Assembly (NCBI GenBank): GCA_035535995.1
Contig: DATLOZ010000022.1
Span: forward strand, 372,001 to 436,000
Reading direction: 5' to 3'
DNA: 64,000 nt
Source: JANYCO01 sp035535995
GTDB taxonomy: Bacteria; Bacteroidota; Bacteroidia; Cytophagales; Cytophagaceae
Under the pieces are notes generated by a model, which saw nothing but the letters and a program-made list of their open reading frames with translations, had not been told where the DNA came from and searched no databases. Below, in pieces: positions 8,320 through 19,300 of this stretch. A program made the position numbers and the translations under genes. Position 1 is the stretch's first letter; the number at the start of each line of letters is the position of its first letter.

Positions 8320-9291
8320 TTATTGTCTTAACTGTATTGCAGAGTTAGTAGCATTTAATCTAAACACGAACAATACAAAGAACTGTAATCCTAATAACAT
8401 TGTAGCTCCCAACATATGAATAGGCTGTACAAAAGCCGGGATGCCGAAATTTCCCATCGTGATTCCACCGATCATTTCGATTGCCACCAACAGGGCTAAA
8501 CCGTAGCAAGACCATTTAATAACGGAACCTGAATTTGATTTGTATAATTTATAAATAAAATATACATGAATCAGAAACACAACGATAGAGAAGGTGCGAT
8601 GAAGATGAAAATAATAATCAAGTCTTTCTATCCATTCCAGCCGTCTTTCAAATCCCAGACTCATCGACAGATCATCAATCTGTTGTCTTACCTGGGTTCC
8701 GATTATAGTTTGTATAATGGTTGCAGCAATTAAAAGAACGTTGATCGTTTTCAACTGATCCAAGTGAATAATGTTTTCCACTTGTAAATTTTCTCTCCAT
8801 ACTCTGCACATCACATAGATGAGCAATACGATGATAAAAATAGAACCCCATAAATGAAAAGAAATCAACAGTGGCTTAAGATTGGTAGACACCACATATT
8901 TCCCTACGATCCCTTCCAGGATCACCATCAACAGAGCCAATCCACATAAGATACGGATTGTTTTATCGGTCTTATATTGAAGAGAAAGAACGAAGGCTAC
9001 AATTATAAAAATTCCTATAAGAGCGCCCAGTAATCTATTTATATATTCAATCCAGGTTTTAACAGCGTTGAATTCTGTCTGATATCCGTGGACAACATAT
9101 TTCGTTTTATAATCAGCAGGAAGTTGACTTACTTCTGTAGGGGGCACCCACCTGCCGAAACATTTAGGCCAGTCCGGGCATCCCATTCCTGAACCAGTCG
9201 TTCTTACAATTCCTCCGGCCAGGATCAGCAGGTAAACTGACACAACCGTTAAAACAACGAACCTTTTAAATCCTAAATGTTGACGTTGCAT
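8320..9291 (-). CDS. ctaA: Heme A synthase (COX15/CtaA family)
   Basis: A 323-residue eight-helix membrane protein that oxidises heme O to heme A. The N-terminal signature GGIVRTTGSGMGCPDWPKCFG holds a Cys pair (38 and 44) in the first periplasmic loop. Putative heme-ligand His residues occur in later helices (ISFHLWGSIF, YFHLHRTFSIVVFLIHVYF, QPIHMLGATML). It starts 7 bases after the ctaD stop. Two adjacent heme-modifying genes show that the oxidase uses heme A. Confidence 0.94.
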   Translation of the reverse strand: MQRQHLGFKRFVVLTVVSVYLLILAGGIVRTTGSGMGCPDWPKCFGRWVPPTEVSQLPADYKTKYVVHGYQTEFNAVKTWIEYINRLLGALIGIFIIVAFVLSLQYKTDKTIRILCGLALLMVILEGIVGKYVVSTNLKPLLISFHLWGSIFIIVLLIYVMCRVWRENLQVENIIHLDQLKTINVLLIAATIIQTIIGTQVRQQIDDLSMSLGFERRLEWIERLDYYFHLHRTFSIVVFLIHVYFIYKLYKSNSGSVIKWSCYGLALLVAIEMIGGITMGNFGIPAFVQPIHMLGATMLLGLQFFVLFVFRLNATNSAIQLRQ

Positions 9292-9298
9292 ATTTCGC

Positions 9299-11134
9299 TT
9301 ACTTCAACTCTGGATCGTCTTTCTCACCAGGAAGGTTCGATTCAGGAGTCTGCGAATATGGAATGTTTTGAGGAATAAAATCATCTTTTGCACCTGGCTT
9401 GCTGTAGTCATACGCCCAACGATATACGTGAGGAATAGCACCTGGCCAGTTACCGTGTCCTGGATTGATTGGAGTAGTCCACTCAAGCGTATTGGATTTC
9501 CATGGATTCTGAGGAGCTCTTCTTCCTTTAAAGATACTGAAGAAGAAGTTGAACAAGAAGATCAACTGCGCAGATACTGTAACGATTGCGGCGATACTGA
9601 TGAAATGGTTAAGGTCTGCAAAAGATTGGAAAGCATCGAATCCTGTGAAAGAGTAGTATCTTCTTGGGAAACCTGCAATACCGATGTAGTGCATTGGGAA
9701 GAATACGCAATAAGCTCCGATGAAAGTCAACCAGAAGTGTACGTATCCAAGTTTCTCATCCAACATTCTACCGAACATTTTCGGGAACCAGTGGTATACA
9801 CCAGCCACCATTCCGAAGAAGGAAGCAGATCCCATTACAATGTGGAAGTGAGCTACTACAAAATAAGTATCGTGAAGTTGGATATCTGCAGCAGAGTTAC
9901 CAAGGATAATACCAGTAAGACCACCCGAGATAAAGAAGGATACTAGTCCGATAGAAAACAACATTGCGGGAGTGAAGACGATATTACCTCTCCAAAGTGT
10001 CGCAATATAGTTGAATGCTTTTACAGCAGAAGGTACTGCAATAATCAACGTAAGGAGCATAAAGATCGATCCCAGGAATGGGTTCATACCTGTCACGAAC
10101 ATATGGTGTGCCCACACGATGAATGAAAGGAATGCAATCGCAAGGATAGAACCAATCATCGCTCTGTAACCGAAAATTGGTTTACGTGAGTTTGTTGCTA
10201 TAATTTCAGAAGTAATTCCCAATGCTGGAAGAAGTACAATGTATACTTCCGGGTGCCCCAGGAACCAGAACAAGTGTTGGAACAATACAGGGCTACCACC
10301 TGAGTGTGCCAGGGCTTCTCCTCCCACATACAATTCGGAAAGGAAGAAACTTGTACCGAAACTTCTATCGAAGATTAACAATAGAGCCGCAGAGAACAAT
10401 ACAGGGAAAGAAAGAATACCAATGATCGCAGTGATCAGGAATGCCCAGATCGTAAGAGGAAGTCTCAAGAAAGTCATTCCTACTGTTCTCAGGTTGATTA
10501 CAGTAGTAACATAGTTCAAGCTACCAAGTAAAGATGATACAATGAAGATCGCCATAGATAGCAACCATAGAGTCATACCAGAACCAGAACCAGAGATAGC
10601 CTGAGGCAATGCGCTCAATGGAGGATATACTGTCCATCCACCTGCAGCAGGACCTGTACTGGTGAAGAGAGAGAATAACATCAACATACTTGAAATAAAG
10701 AAGAACCAGAAAGAAAGCATGTTTAGGAATCCTGAAGCCATATCTCTTGCACCAATTTGAAGAGGAATAAGGAAGTTACTAAAAGTACCGCTCAATCCTG
10801 CTGTCAATACAAAGAACACCATGATCGTTCCGTGCATGGTTACCAATGCCAGATAAAATTCTGGATCTATTTTACCTTCTTTGATCCATCCACCCAAGAT
10901 TGGTTTCAACCAATCCATGTTTGCATCCGGGAAACCCAGTTGCAGACGGAATAACAAAGAGAAACAACCACCTATCAACGCCCAGAAAATACCTGCAATG
11001 AGGAATTGCTTAGCGATCACTTTGTGGTCTTCACTGAAAACATATTGTCTGATCCAATGTAATTCTTCATGATGCTCATGATCATGATCGTGTGCCTCTG
11101 CGTGTGAAGAATGATGTAAAGTATCAACTGACAT
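9299..11134 (-). CDS. ctaD: Cytochrome c oxidase subunit I, A-type
   Basis: The catalytic subunit, 611 residues with twelve or more helices. Ligands are visible: His101 (TMHGTIM) and His431 for heme a, His429 for heme a3, and His294 plus HH343-344 for CuB. GHPEVY at 293-298 holds the cross-linked Tyr298 and the A1-type Glu296 of the D channel. HDTYFVVAHFH spans 421-431. The N-terminal tail is unusually His-rich, with nine His between residues 7 and 26. It lies 58 bases after ctaC. The enzyme reduces O2 to water and pumps protons. Confidence 0.96.
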   Translation of the reverse strand: MSVDTLHHSSHAEAHDHDHEHHEELHWIRQYVFSEDHKVIAKQFLIAGIFWALIGGCFSLLFRLQLGFPDANMDWLKPILGGWIKEGKIDPEFYLALVTMHGTIMVFFVLTAGLSGTFSNFLIPLQIGARDMASGFLNMLSFWFFFISSMLMLFSLFTSTGPAAGGWTVYPPLSALPQAISGSGSGMTLWLLSMAIFIVSSLLGSLNYVTTVINLRTVGMTFLRLPLTIWAFLITAIIGILSFPVLFSAALLLIFDRSFGTSFFLSELYVGGEALAHSGGSPVLFQHLFWFLGHPEVYIVLLPALGITSEIIATNSRKPIFGYRAMIGSILAIAFLSFIVWAHHMFVTGMNPFLGSIFMLLTLIIAVPSAVKAFNYIATLWRGNIVFTPAMLFSIGLVSFFISGGLTGIILGNSAADIQLHDTYFVVAHFHIVMGSASFFGMVAGVYHWFPKMFGRMLDEKLGYVHFWLTFIGAYCVFFPMHYIGIAGFPRRYYSFTGFDAFQSFADLNHFISIAAIVTVSAQLIFLFNFFFSIFKGRRAPQNPWKSNTLEWTTPINPGHGNWPGAIPHVYRWAYDYSKPGAKDDFIPQNIPYSQTPESNLPGEKDDPELK

Positions 11135-11192
11135 ATCTCTATTATTTTATAATTCTATCCTGATGTAATTCTATTCTATTTTCTACCACTAA

Positions 11193-12365
11193 TTAAGACT
11201 TTTTACCTCCCTTATTTTTACCTTTAGCAGGCGCTGCTTTAGGAGCATCTTTTTTAGTGTCTGCTTTCACGGAATCTTTCTTTCCTACAGCATTAGCGCT
11301 ATCTGCAGGAACTGCTACCATTGAAGAATCCGTGGTGGCTACCACTGCTGTATCTTTCAATGCTTTGAAACTTGGTACCAAAGTTTTCACATAATCAGCA
11401 TTGTCTTCAGACCATCTGTTTTGTGAAGCTTTCCATGCTTCGTAATCTTCCGGCTCATCTACTACAACTAGGAATCTCATTGCAAAGTGTCCACGTCCGC
11501 AGATCTCCGTACAGGCAAGCTCATAGTTGAATTTAGGATTTCCGGTGATATCTCTCATTTCCTCAGTAGATTTTGTAGGAACGAACCAGAATCTTGTAGG
11601 CATACCTGGAACAGCGTCCATTTTAACTCTGAAGTGAGGAAGGAATACACTGTGAATTACGTCTCTTGCTCTGATGCGAAGCAATACTTTTTTACCTTTT
11701 GGAAGGTGAAGTTCTCTTGGAACGAAGTCATCGAAGCTAGCAGAATCTGTAAAGTCGATACCAAATTCGTTGGTAGCATCGATTGCTTTGAATTTGTATC
11801 TACCCAGCTTATTATCTTTACCAGGATAACGCACTTGCCATGCAAATTGTTTCCCCATAACCTCAATCACTTCACATTCATTTTCTGCCGGGAAGGTAGT
11901 GATGTAGTTCCACTCCTTCAGACCATAAAATACAAGTCCAGTCATTACTACTGCTGGAATGATAGTCCATACAATTTCCAGTTTGTGATTATCCGGATAG
12001 AAGAACGCTTTTCTTTTTTCTGAATGCTGATACTTATATGGGAACCAAAACAACATAGTGTTTGTAATGACGAACGCAATCACCAAGAGCGCCATAGTGA
12101 ACCAGAACATGAAGTCTGTTTTCACACCGTGCTCAGAAGCTGCATCCGGAAGGAAATGAGGTTTAGCAGCTTGATAGGTACAGTAAAATCCGATCAATCC
12201 GAGAGCAAATACGATTGGCATTCCAGCCGCATTGATCTTATTGCTCAATCCGATTTTGCCTACTTCTTTGCCGCGCATCACTGTAACCAGTGTATGTACT
12301 CTGAATACCAATAGAAGTATCAGAAGAACTAGAATACCTGCTGTGACTAATAATAAACTTGTCAT
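11193..12365 (-). CDS. ctaC: Cytochrome c oxidase subunit II (CuA subunit)
   Basis: A 390-residue subunit that accepts electrons at CuA. The CuA ligands are seen in DVIHSVFLPHFRVKMD and ACTEICGRGHFAMRF (Cys-x3-Cys, His, Met). The N-terminus has extra hydrophobic segments (about 1-25 and 48-65) before the usual two-helix hairpin (about 88-110 and 132-150). The C-terminus is a low-complexity Lys/Ala/Pro tail. No fused cytochrome c domain (CxxCH) is present, unlike caa3 subunit II, so electrons probably arrive from the complex III heme subunits directly. It lies 45 bases after actF. Confidence 0.95.
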   Translation of the reverse strand: MTSLLLVTAGILVLLILLLVFRVHTLVTVMRGKEVGKIGLSNKINAAGMPIVFALGLIGFYCTYQAAKPHFLPDAASEHGVKTDFMFWFTMALLVIAFVITNTMLFWFPYKYQHSEKRKAFFYPDNHKLEIVWTIIPAVVMTGLVFYGLKEWNYITTFPAENECEVIEVMGKQFAWQVRYPGKDNKLGRYKFKAIDATNEFGIDFTDSASFDDFVPRELHLPKGKKVLLRIRARDVIHSVFLPHFRVKMDAVPGMPTRFWFVPTKSTEEMRDITGNPKFNYELACTEICGRGHFAMRFLVVVDEPEDYEAWKASQNRWSEDNADYVKTLVPSFKALKDTAVVATTDSSMVAVPADSANAVGKKDSVKADTKKDAPKAAPAKGKNKGGKKS

Positions 12366-12410
12366 TTTAATATAAAGTTAATTTCCTAATTGCTTTTAAT
12401 CTCTTATCTG

Positions 12411-13805
12411 TTAATATACATGGTGATGAACACTCTCTTGGATCATTGGGTGATTCTTCGCAATCAGACCAGCTTTAGAAAGACCAGTCAATACTGCGTA
12501 CAAGAACATACCTAAGAACACCATGGTAATTCCGATTTCCAGGAAAAAGAATTTGTAATCGAATACGCCATCGTTGTGCAACATCGGAGGAGTAAGCATC
12601 ATGTAGAAATCGAACCAGTGACCGATAAGAATCACTACTGCTACAATTTTCATAATGATCATTTGTCTCTTTGAATTTCTTGTCATCAAGATGATCAATG
12701 GCATTGGGAAGTTCAAGAAGAACGTCAGGAAGAAGAAAGGTCTGTATGTACCATTCAATACTCTTTCTACGAAGTAATAAGATTCTTCAGGAATGTTAGC
12801 ATAGTAGATCAGCAAGAACTGCTCAAACCATACGTAAGTCCAGAAGATAGAGAAGGCAAACATAAATTTACCAAGATCATGCAGGTGATTTTCATTCACC
12901 ATTTTCAAGTATCCATTTTCTTTCAGGATAATAATGATAAGTGTGATCATTGAAACGCTTGATACAAGCCAGCTAGCAAATACATACCATCCGAACATTG
13001 TACTGAAGAAGTGAGGATCTACAGACATCACAAGATCCCATGCAGCAGTAGAAGAAGTAACTCCGAAGATTACAAGGAATCCTGCAGACCAGATAATGCT
13101 TTGGTCATAAAGTTTTACGCCGCCTTGAAGGTCTTCTTGAAGTGATTTTTTTCTAAGAGTATTCCAAAAAAGAATCCAAAGAGCAAAGTAAGCAATCACT
13201 CTAATCCAGAAGCCAACGTTGTTTAACCACCATGTTTTTTGTGCCAGCACTTCGTCAAAATGTGGGTTACGAGTTTTACCATCCGGTAAGAATTTTTCAA
13301 CAAGCGAATGATCCATCCAATGGAAAATATCATGTCCAAAAATGCCAATCATAGCAATGGAAATAATAGCAAAGACTGGCAGATAGTAGCCGAATGCTTC
13401 AGGAACTCTTTTAATCAAAGCGCTCCATCCTGAGTAAGCTACATAATTAAAGGCCAGCCAGAAAACACCAAGCAATGCGATACCACCAAAGAATACGTTA
13501 TTTTGCCAAACATCTTTAAGAACTCTTTTTACCAGGGCCGACGGACCATGGTGTGCTTCCTCTGCAACCTCAGGTCCTTCGTGGCTTACAACCTCTTTAC
13601 TGAGTTCAACTTTTTCATGTGAAAAATCAGGAGCTTTTGTTAATACAGCTGCATGCTCTTCATGATGTCCTCCATCAACTTTCAAGAGAATAACTCCAAG
13701 CACCGCCAATACCAAACCTGCTACAATCAACATGATGATCTTCGATTTAGCCTTGCTGGTAAATGAAAATTTTTCGTCCAATGATATATTTTCTACTAAT
13801 GCCAT
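12411..13805 (-). CDS. actF: Alternative complex III subunit ActF, quinol-side membrane subunit
   Basis: A 464-residue polytopic protein of the ActC/ActF (NrfD-like) type with about ten helices. It is recognised from its position and from segments such as FWLAFNYVAYSGWSALIK, FGHDIFHWMDHSLVEK and FGVTSSTAAWDLVMSVDPHFFSTMFGWY. In known alternative complex III, ActC and ActF form the membrane core. The first helix (about 23-42) is followed by a His/Glu-rich periplasmic loop (GGHHEEH, EEAHHG). It lies 31 bases after actE and 45 before ctaC, tying complex III to the oxidase. Confidence 0.92.
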   Translation of the reverse strand: MALVENISLDEKFSFTSKAKSKIIMLIVAGLVLAVLGVILLKVDGGHHEEHAAVLTKAPDFSHEKVELSKEVVSHEGPEVAEEAHHGPSALVKRVLKDVWQNNVFFGGIALLGVFWLAFNYVAYSGWSALIKRVPEAFGYYLPVFAIISIAMIGIFGHDIFHWMDHSLVEKFLPDGKTRNPHFDEVLAQKTWWLNNVGFWIRVIAYFALWILFWNTLRKKSLQEDLQGGVKLYDQSIIWSAGFLVIFGVTSSTAAWDLVMSVDPHFFSTMFGWYVFASWLVSSVSMITLIIIILKENGYLKMVNENHLHDLGKFMFAFSIFWTYVWFEQFLLIYYANIPEESYYFVERVLNGTYRPFFFLTFFLNFPMPLIILMTRNSKRQMIIMKIVAVVILIGHWFDFYMMLTPPMLHNDGVFDYKFFFLEIGITMVFLGMFLYAVLTGLSKAGLIAKNHPMIQESVHHHVY

Positions 13806-13836
13806 TTTGTAAAAATTTAACTATTAATGTTTTTCT

Positions 13837-14457
13837 CTATTGTTCTGCTTTTTGCAATTTCTCTTTTACATAGTGAGCGATTTTCCATCTCTCTTCTGGA
13901 GATACTTGAGAAGCATGAGACAACATCATTCCTTTTCCTCTCGTGATCACGTGGAAAATATGACCTTCTGTTACTGCTTTAAGACGATCAGAAGTAAGGT
14001 TCGCAATACCATTGAATTTCTGGCTTACAGGACCGTCGCCTTTACCTTCAGCACCATGGCAATGCATACAGTATCTTTTATAGAGTAACTCACCGTCTTT
14101 TAATACTTGCTCTTCTGTAGAACCAGCATAAGGGCTCACTAATGTAGCCGAAGCATACTCAAGAGAATCTTTAGGAATTTTATAAGGAGTAAATCCTCTT
14201 TTGATAGTTCCAGGAACCGGCTCTCTCAAGTTCATTCCTCTATTTCCAGGACTTGTGTTGTAGGCTTGCGTACTGCTGTCTACTACCTGCGTTACAGGCT
14301 CGTAAGCCTCTGAGTGGTACATGTTTGGAGCATATTCCCAGCGTGGTGTCTTATGCTCAGGAATATAATCGAAATCATGGTTACAGGAAGTGAATAAAAC
14401 CACTCCCAGAAGTAACATTGATATTTTATTAATCAGGTTCATATTATAGTATTGCAA
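13837..14457 (-). CDS. actE: Alternative complex III subunit ActE, monoheme cytochrome c lipoprotein
   Basis: A 206-residue lipoprotein: the signal ends in LLLGVVLFTSC with Cys25 as the lipidation site. A class I cytochrome c domain follows with CMHCH at 130-134 and a likely Met ligand in RGKGMMLSHAS. In the alternative complex III-oxidase supercomplex, ActE is the probable electron exit to CuA. The start used here gives MQYYNMNLINK; Met6 (14442) is an alternative. The gene sits 12 bases after actD. Confidence 0.93.
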   Translation of the reverse strand: MQYYNMNLINKISMLLLGVVLFTSCNHDFDYIPEHKTPRWEYAPNMYHSEAYEPVTQVVDSSTQAYNTSPGNRGMNLREPVPGTIKRGFTPYKIPKDSLEYASATLVSPYAGSTEEQVLKDGELLYKRYCMHCHGAEGKGDGPVSQKFNGIANLTSDRLKAVTEGHIFHVITRGKGMMLSHASQVSPEERWKIAHYVKEKLQKAEQ

Positions 14458-14469
14458 ATAATTTCTTAC

Positions 14470-15000
14470 TTATTCCACCAATTTAGGATTCACTTCAACA
14501 GCACCGCTACTTTTCAGAAGACTTTCAAGTGCTGCTTTATCTAGCTTATTATTGTCTAGATCGATTGCCATTACAAATTTGTCGTCAACACTTCTAGGGT
14601 CCAGCATTTTTGGTTTATAATTCCAAGGTGCCAGATTGCTGACAATACAGAAGGTAAGCGCCATTCCGTGTGCAGCCAGAAGAACTGTAAATTCAAACGT
14701 GATCGGAATAAAATCAGGAAGAGGAATATTTCCTTTACCACCGATATCCATTGGCCAGTCAAAGCCCAACATCCATATCAAAGTGGAAAGTGCTGTGATC
14801 GTACCAGTCATTCCATAAATGAAGGACATTGTAGGGAGGTTGGAATATTCATATCCCAAGGCTGTATCTAGCCCGTGTATTGGAAATGGAGTGTAAACTT
14901 CTTTGATCTTTACTCCAGCTCCTCTGACTTTTCCAACGGCATCCATTAGCACGTCTTCATCGTCATATACTCCCAATAAATAATTTTTGCCTTTTTCCAT
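14470..15000 (-). CDS. actD: Alternative complex III subunit ActD (DUF3341)
   Basis: A 176-residue DUF3341 protein. A soluble N-terminal alpha/beta part (YLLGVYDDEDVLMDAVGKVRGAG, PFPIHGLDTALG) is followed by two membrane helices at about 60-80 and 100-122. DUF3341 proteins accompany ActC in every alternative complex III operon known to me. It follows actC by 7 bases. No cofactor motif is seen, so its role is structural. Confidence 0.93.
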   Translation of the reverse strand: MEKGKNYLLGVYDDEDVLMDAVGKVRGAGVKIKEVYTPFPIHGLDTALGYEYSNLPTMSFIYGMTGTITALSTLIWMLGFDWPMDIGGKGNIPLPDFIPITFEFTVLLAAHGMALTFCIVSNLAPWNYKPKMLDPRSVDDKFVMAIDLDNNKLDKAALESLLKSSGAVEVNPKLVE

Positions 15001-15007
15001 TTTAATA

Positions 15008-16375
15008 TTAATGTGATTCTTTATTGCCTGAGGAAGATTTAATAATTGCTTTAACTTCTGCCATGTTGATCACAGGGAAATATTTTGCAAACAACAGGAA
15101 GCAAGTGAAGAAGAACCCGAAAGTGAACAGGTATACTCCTACATCATACATTGTTGGGTAGAACATAGTCCAGCTCGATGGAATGAAATCTCTGTTCAAA
15201 GAAGTACAGATGATCACAAAACGTTCAAACCACATACCGATGTTTACTACAATTGATAGAATAAACACCACTACAATACTTCTTCTTACTTTTCTGAACC
15301 AGAATAACTGAGGAGAAATTACGTTGCAAGACATCATGGCTGCATAAGCCCACCAGTACGGTCCGAATGCTCTGTTAATGAAAGCATATTTCTCATAAGG
15401 AACTCCTGAATATGCTGCAATAAAGAATTCTGTAATGTAAGCAACACCTACAATAGAACCTGTCAACACAATAATTTTTGACATGGATTCGATGTGCTCT
15501 AAAGTGATATAATCTTCCAGTTTAAATACTGCTCTTGTTACCAGCATCAATGTCAATACCATTGCGAAACCTGAGAAGATCGCACCAGCCACGAAGTATG
15601 GAGGGAAGATGGTGGTGTGCCATCCTGGAATGATAGACGTTGCAAAGTCCATGGATACGATGGTGTGTACTGAAAGTACGAGTGGTGTAGAAAGACCTGC
15701 CAATACAAGTGATACAGCTTCGTATCTTGACCAATCTTTAGCAGAACCAGTCCAGCCAAAGCTTAGAGATCCGTAGATCACTCTTCTGATTCCTGTAGCT
15801 CTTTCTCTGATAGTAGCGAAGTCAGGGATCATACCTATGTACCAGAATACTAGAGATACGGTAAGATAGGTAGAGATCGCGAACACGTCCCAAACAAGGG
15901 CAGAGTTAAAGTTTACCCAAAGTGAACCATAAGCGTTTGGAAGTGGAAGTGCCCAGTGTGCCATCCAAGGACGACCCATGTGTGCAAGGATGAAAGTAGC
16001 AGCACATAGTACGGCAAAAATTGTCATCGCCTCAGCAGCTCTATTGATGGAGGTTCTCCATTTTTGTCTGAACAAAAGAAGTACCGCAGAGATCAATGTA
16101 CCAGCGTGACCGATACCAACCCACCATACGAAGTTAGTGATATCCCATGACCAACCTACTGTTTTATTTAGTCCCCAAAGACCAAGGCCTTCCCACCACA
16201 GACTACCAAGGCAGAATGTGCCAAAGCCAAGTGTGATCAGGGAAATACCCATTGCAATGTACCAGGACGTAGTGGGAGCTCCCTCTACCTGCTTGCAGAT
16301 GTCGTTGGTAACATCTTTCGCTTTCTTCCCGCCTGTTACCAGCGGTGTTCTTACTGATGAAGTAACTGATGACAT
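15008..16375 (-). CDS. actC: Alternative complex III subunit ActC (NrfD/PsrC family)
   Basis: A 455-residue integral membrane protein of the NrfD/PsrC family with about ten helices. Typical stretches are WWVGIGHAGTLISAVLLLFRQKWRTSINRAAEAMTIF (quoted here by its ends only: WWVGIGHAGT and AAEAMTIF), FILAHMGRPW and PYWWAYAAMMSCNVISPQ. This family binds quinol at the membrane face next to an iron-sulfur subunit, here ActB. The gene lies 14 bases after actB and 7 before actD. Confidence 0.94.
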   Translation of the reverse strand: MSSVTSSVRTPLVTGGKKAKDVTNDICKQVEGAPTTSWYIAMGISLITLGFGTFCLGSLWWEGLGLWGLNKTVGWSWDITNFVWWVGIGHAGTLISAVLLLFRQKWRTSINRAAEAMTIFAVLCAATFILAHMGRPWMAHWALPLPNAYGSLWVNFNSALVWDVFAISTYLTVSLVFWYIGMIPDFATIRERATGIRRVIYGSLSFGWTGSAKDWSRYEAVSLVLAGLSTPLVLSVHTIVSMDFATSIIPGWHTTIFPPYFVAGAIFSGFAMVLTLMLVTRAVFKLEDYITLEHIESMSKIIVLTGSIVGVAYITEFFIAAYSGVPYEKYAFINRAFGPYWWAYAAMMSCNVISPQLFWFRKVRRSIVVVFILSIVVNIGMWFERFVIICTSLNRDFIPSSWTMFYPTMYDVGVYLFTFGFFFTCFLLFAKYFPVINMAEVKAIIKSSSGNKESH

Positions 16376-16389
16376 ATTGGAAAAATATA

Positions 16390-19300
16390 TTAAGCTTTAA
16401 TGTTTCTAATTTTTGTTAAGTAGTGAATGTTCGGCTGAACGTTAAGTTCTTCAAGCACTGTGTATGCTCTGTCTTCGTTTTCTACTTTTTTCTCGTTGTA
16501 TACTTTTGAAGCAGTATCATTCACATCTCCGAATACGATTGCATTAGTAGGACAAGCAGATTGACAAGCTGTTTTCACTTCGCCGTCTTCGATCTTTCTC
16601 TTCGCTTTTTTCGCGTTAAGCTTACCTTCCTGAATTTTCTGAACGCACATAGAGCATTTTTCCATTACCCCTCTTGAACGAACCGTTACATCAGGATTCA
16701 ACACCATTCTTCCCATAGCCGTGTTCATACCGATGTTTTCCGGGAATCTATCTGCGTTATCGAAATATTTAAACCAGTTAAATCTTCTTACTTTATATGG
16801 ACAGTTATTTGCACAATATCTTGTACCGAAGCATCTGTTGTAAGCCATTTGGTTCAAGCCTTCTGAACTGTGCGTGGTAGCAGCTACCGGGCATACTGTT
16901 TCGCAAGGTGCATGGTTACAATGCTGGCAAAGCATTGGCTGGAAAGTAACCTGAGGGAATTCAGATTCAATCTCCAGGTTGTCATACTTGATGCTACCTT
17001 CGTTAGTGGCGAAGAACTCTCCGGTTTCTTTAGGTTCAGCATCAGAGCTATAGTATCTGTCAATCCTGATCCAGTGCATTTCTCTTGCTCTGATCACTTC
17101 GTCTTTTCCTACAACTGCAACGTTGTTTTCTGCCTGACAAGAGATCACACAAGCACCGCAACCAGTACAAGAATTCAAGTCGATCGCCATTTGCCACAAG
17201 TGGTTTGGCTTCTCATGCTCTTTTACCCAAACAGAAACTTCTGAAGGTTTTTTCTTACCATCCGGCGTGTTGACCATTGGAATGAATCTACCTGCCTTAG
17301 GGTTTTCAATATATTCTTCTAATGTAGCGTCCTGAATAATCGGACGGTTCATGATAGTATTGTGCGTCTGTGTTTGAGCAAGCTGAGAGAAAGTACCGGT
17401 TTTTTCAATGGTTACAACTGCGCTATTGTTTACAAAGCCATTAGCAATGGAAGCAAAGCCAAATACATTTTTACCGATTACATTTTTCTTTCCTTTGATC
17501 ATTCTACCATATCCGATCGCGATACTTACTGTATTGATCGCCTGGCCTGGTTGTATTAAAGCAGGAAGCTCTACTGACTTACCGTTTGCGGTTACTTTCA
17601 GCACATCTCCTTGTTTAATACCTTGTGCTTTTGCGTAAGACATTGGAATTGCAACGTAGTTGTCCCATGTTGCTTTGGAGATTGGATCTGGCAATTCTTG
17701 CAACCAAGGGTTTGCTGCCTGAGATCCCCAACCCATTCCTATCTTTTCGTATAGTTTTAATTCAATACCATTTGAAGGTTTGTAAGTAGAGCTGATAGCC
17801 GTCTCTACGCTTGAAGAATCAAAGCTTCCTGCAGATTCAGAAGCTGTTTCTTCTGTAGCCGGGCCTTCGAATACACCATCGTGTAATGCTTTATCCCATG
17901 AAGAGCCTCCAAGGATATTATTTTTCCAATGGTTAGTAACGTAGTCGTAGTAGCTGGTATTAGCAGCTCCAGCCCAGATCAGAAGGCTTTCCTGAGCAGA
18001 TCTTGTTTTGTAAACAGGATAAATTGCTGGCTGTATTAAGCTATAAACTCCTTTCTTAGGATTTGCATCGCCCCATGATTCCAGATAGTGGTTATCAGGA
18101 CAAGCATAATCTACAAGGACTGTTGTTTCGTCAATTCTATCATTGAAAGAAACTTTCAGGCTTACAGATTTAAGAGCATCTTTAAGTTCAGCTCCTCTTA
18201 CAAAATCGTATACCGGGTTTGCATTGTAGAAGAAGACAGCGGCGATTTTTCCTGCTTTTACATCGTCTACGAAAGCATTCATTGCGGCATCGTCACCTTG
18301 TCTCTGGTAAGAAGGTTTAGACAAATCAATAGTTGAACCGTAGTTACCTAGAGCTTTGTTAATTTCATTTACCAGGATTTGAACATTAGGATCGTTTGAA
18401 CCTGATACAACAAGGGAAGTTCCTTTGTTGCTATTCAAATCAGCTACAACGTTTTTAATAAGTTCATTTTTTACAGAACCAACATTCAGGCTGTTGCCTG
18501 TAATAGCGTTGTACAGAGCAGCTACATACAATCCTTCTTCGGAAGGCTTGATCGCTACTCTGCTGTCTGCGTTACTACCAGTAAGAGAAAGGTTAGTTTC
18601 AAACTGATAATGACGGCTCATTGTCTTTTTAGACTTTCCTAATTTTCTTGTTGCTGCGTATTGTGAAGCATACTCGATTGGAGAAATCCATGTGCCAAGG
18701 AAATCCGCGCCGAAGCTCACGATCACATTAGCTTTAGAGAAATCATAGGAAGGAAGAACATATTTACCAAAAGAAGTTTGGTTTGCTTTTAAGATACCAT
18801 AAGCAGAAACGGCATCATAAGTAATATGTTCAGTAGTTGGATATTTTGCTTTAAAGTCAGCAATTACCGCTTTTGTAGAAGGGCTCAGGATTGTTTGGGA
18901 AACAATTCTGATCGGAGCGTTACTGGCTGATATAGAATTCAATTTCATTTTGATCTCAGCATCTGCTGCAGAAGGATCGATTACTGCTCCTCCTTTTTCA
19001 AATGTCTGAAGTCTTGTCTGATCATATAGTGACAAAACGGAAGCCTGCACTCTTGCACTTGTACCACCTTTGGTGATTGTAGAAAGAGTATTGCCATCTA
19101 CTTTGATAGGGCGACCTTCTCTTGTTTTTACTAATACACTGCAATAATCTCCACCATCCACATAAGTAGAAGCATAGTAGTTAGCAATACCAGGTTCAAT
19201 TTCCTCAGGTTTGTTCAGGTAAGGAATTGCCTTTTTCACTGGAGCCTCGCAGGCTGCCAATGTAACGGCTCCCAAACCGAATCCTAATAATTTAAGGAAA

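Noticed and set aside
9368..9946. Plus-strand open frame of 192 codons inside ctaD
   Set aside because: Antisense to a highly conserved gene; no motif, and composition is that of a mirrored coding frame.
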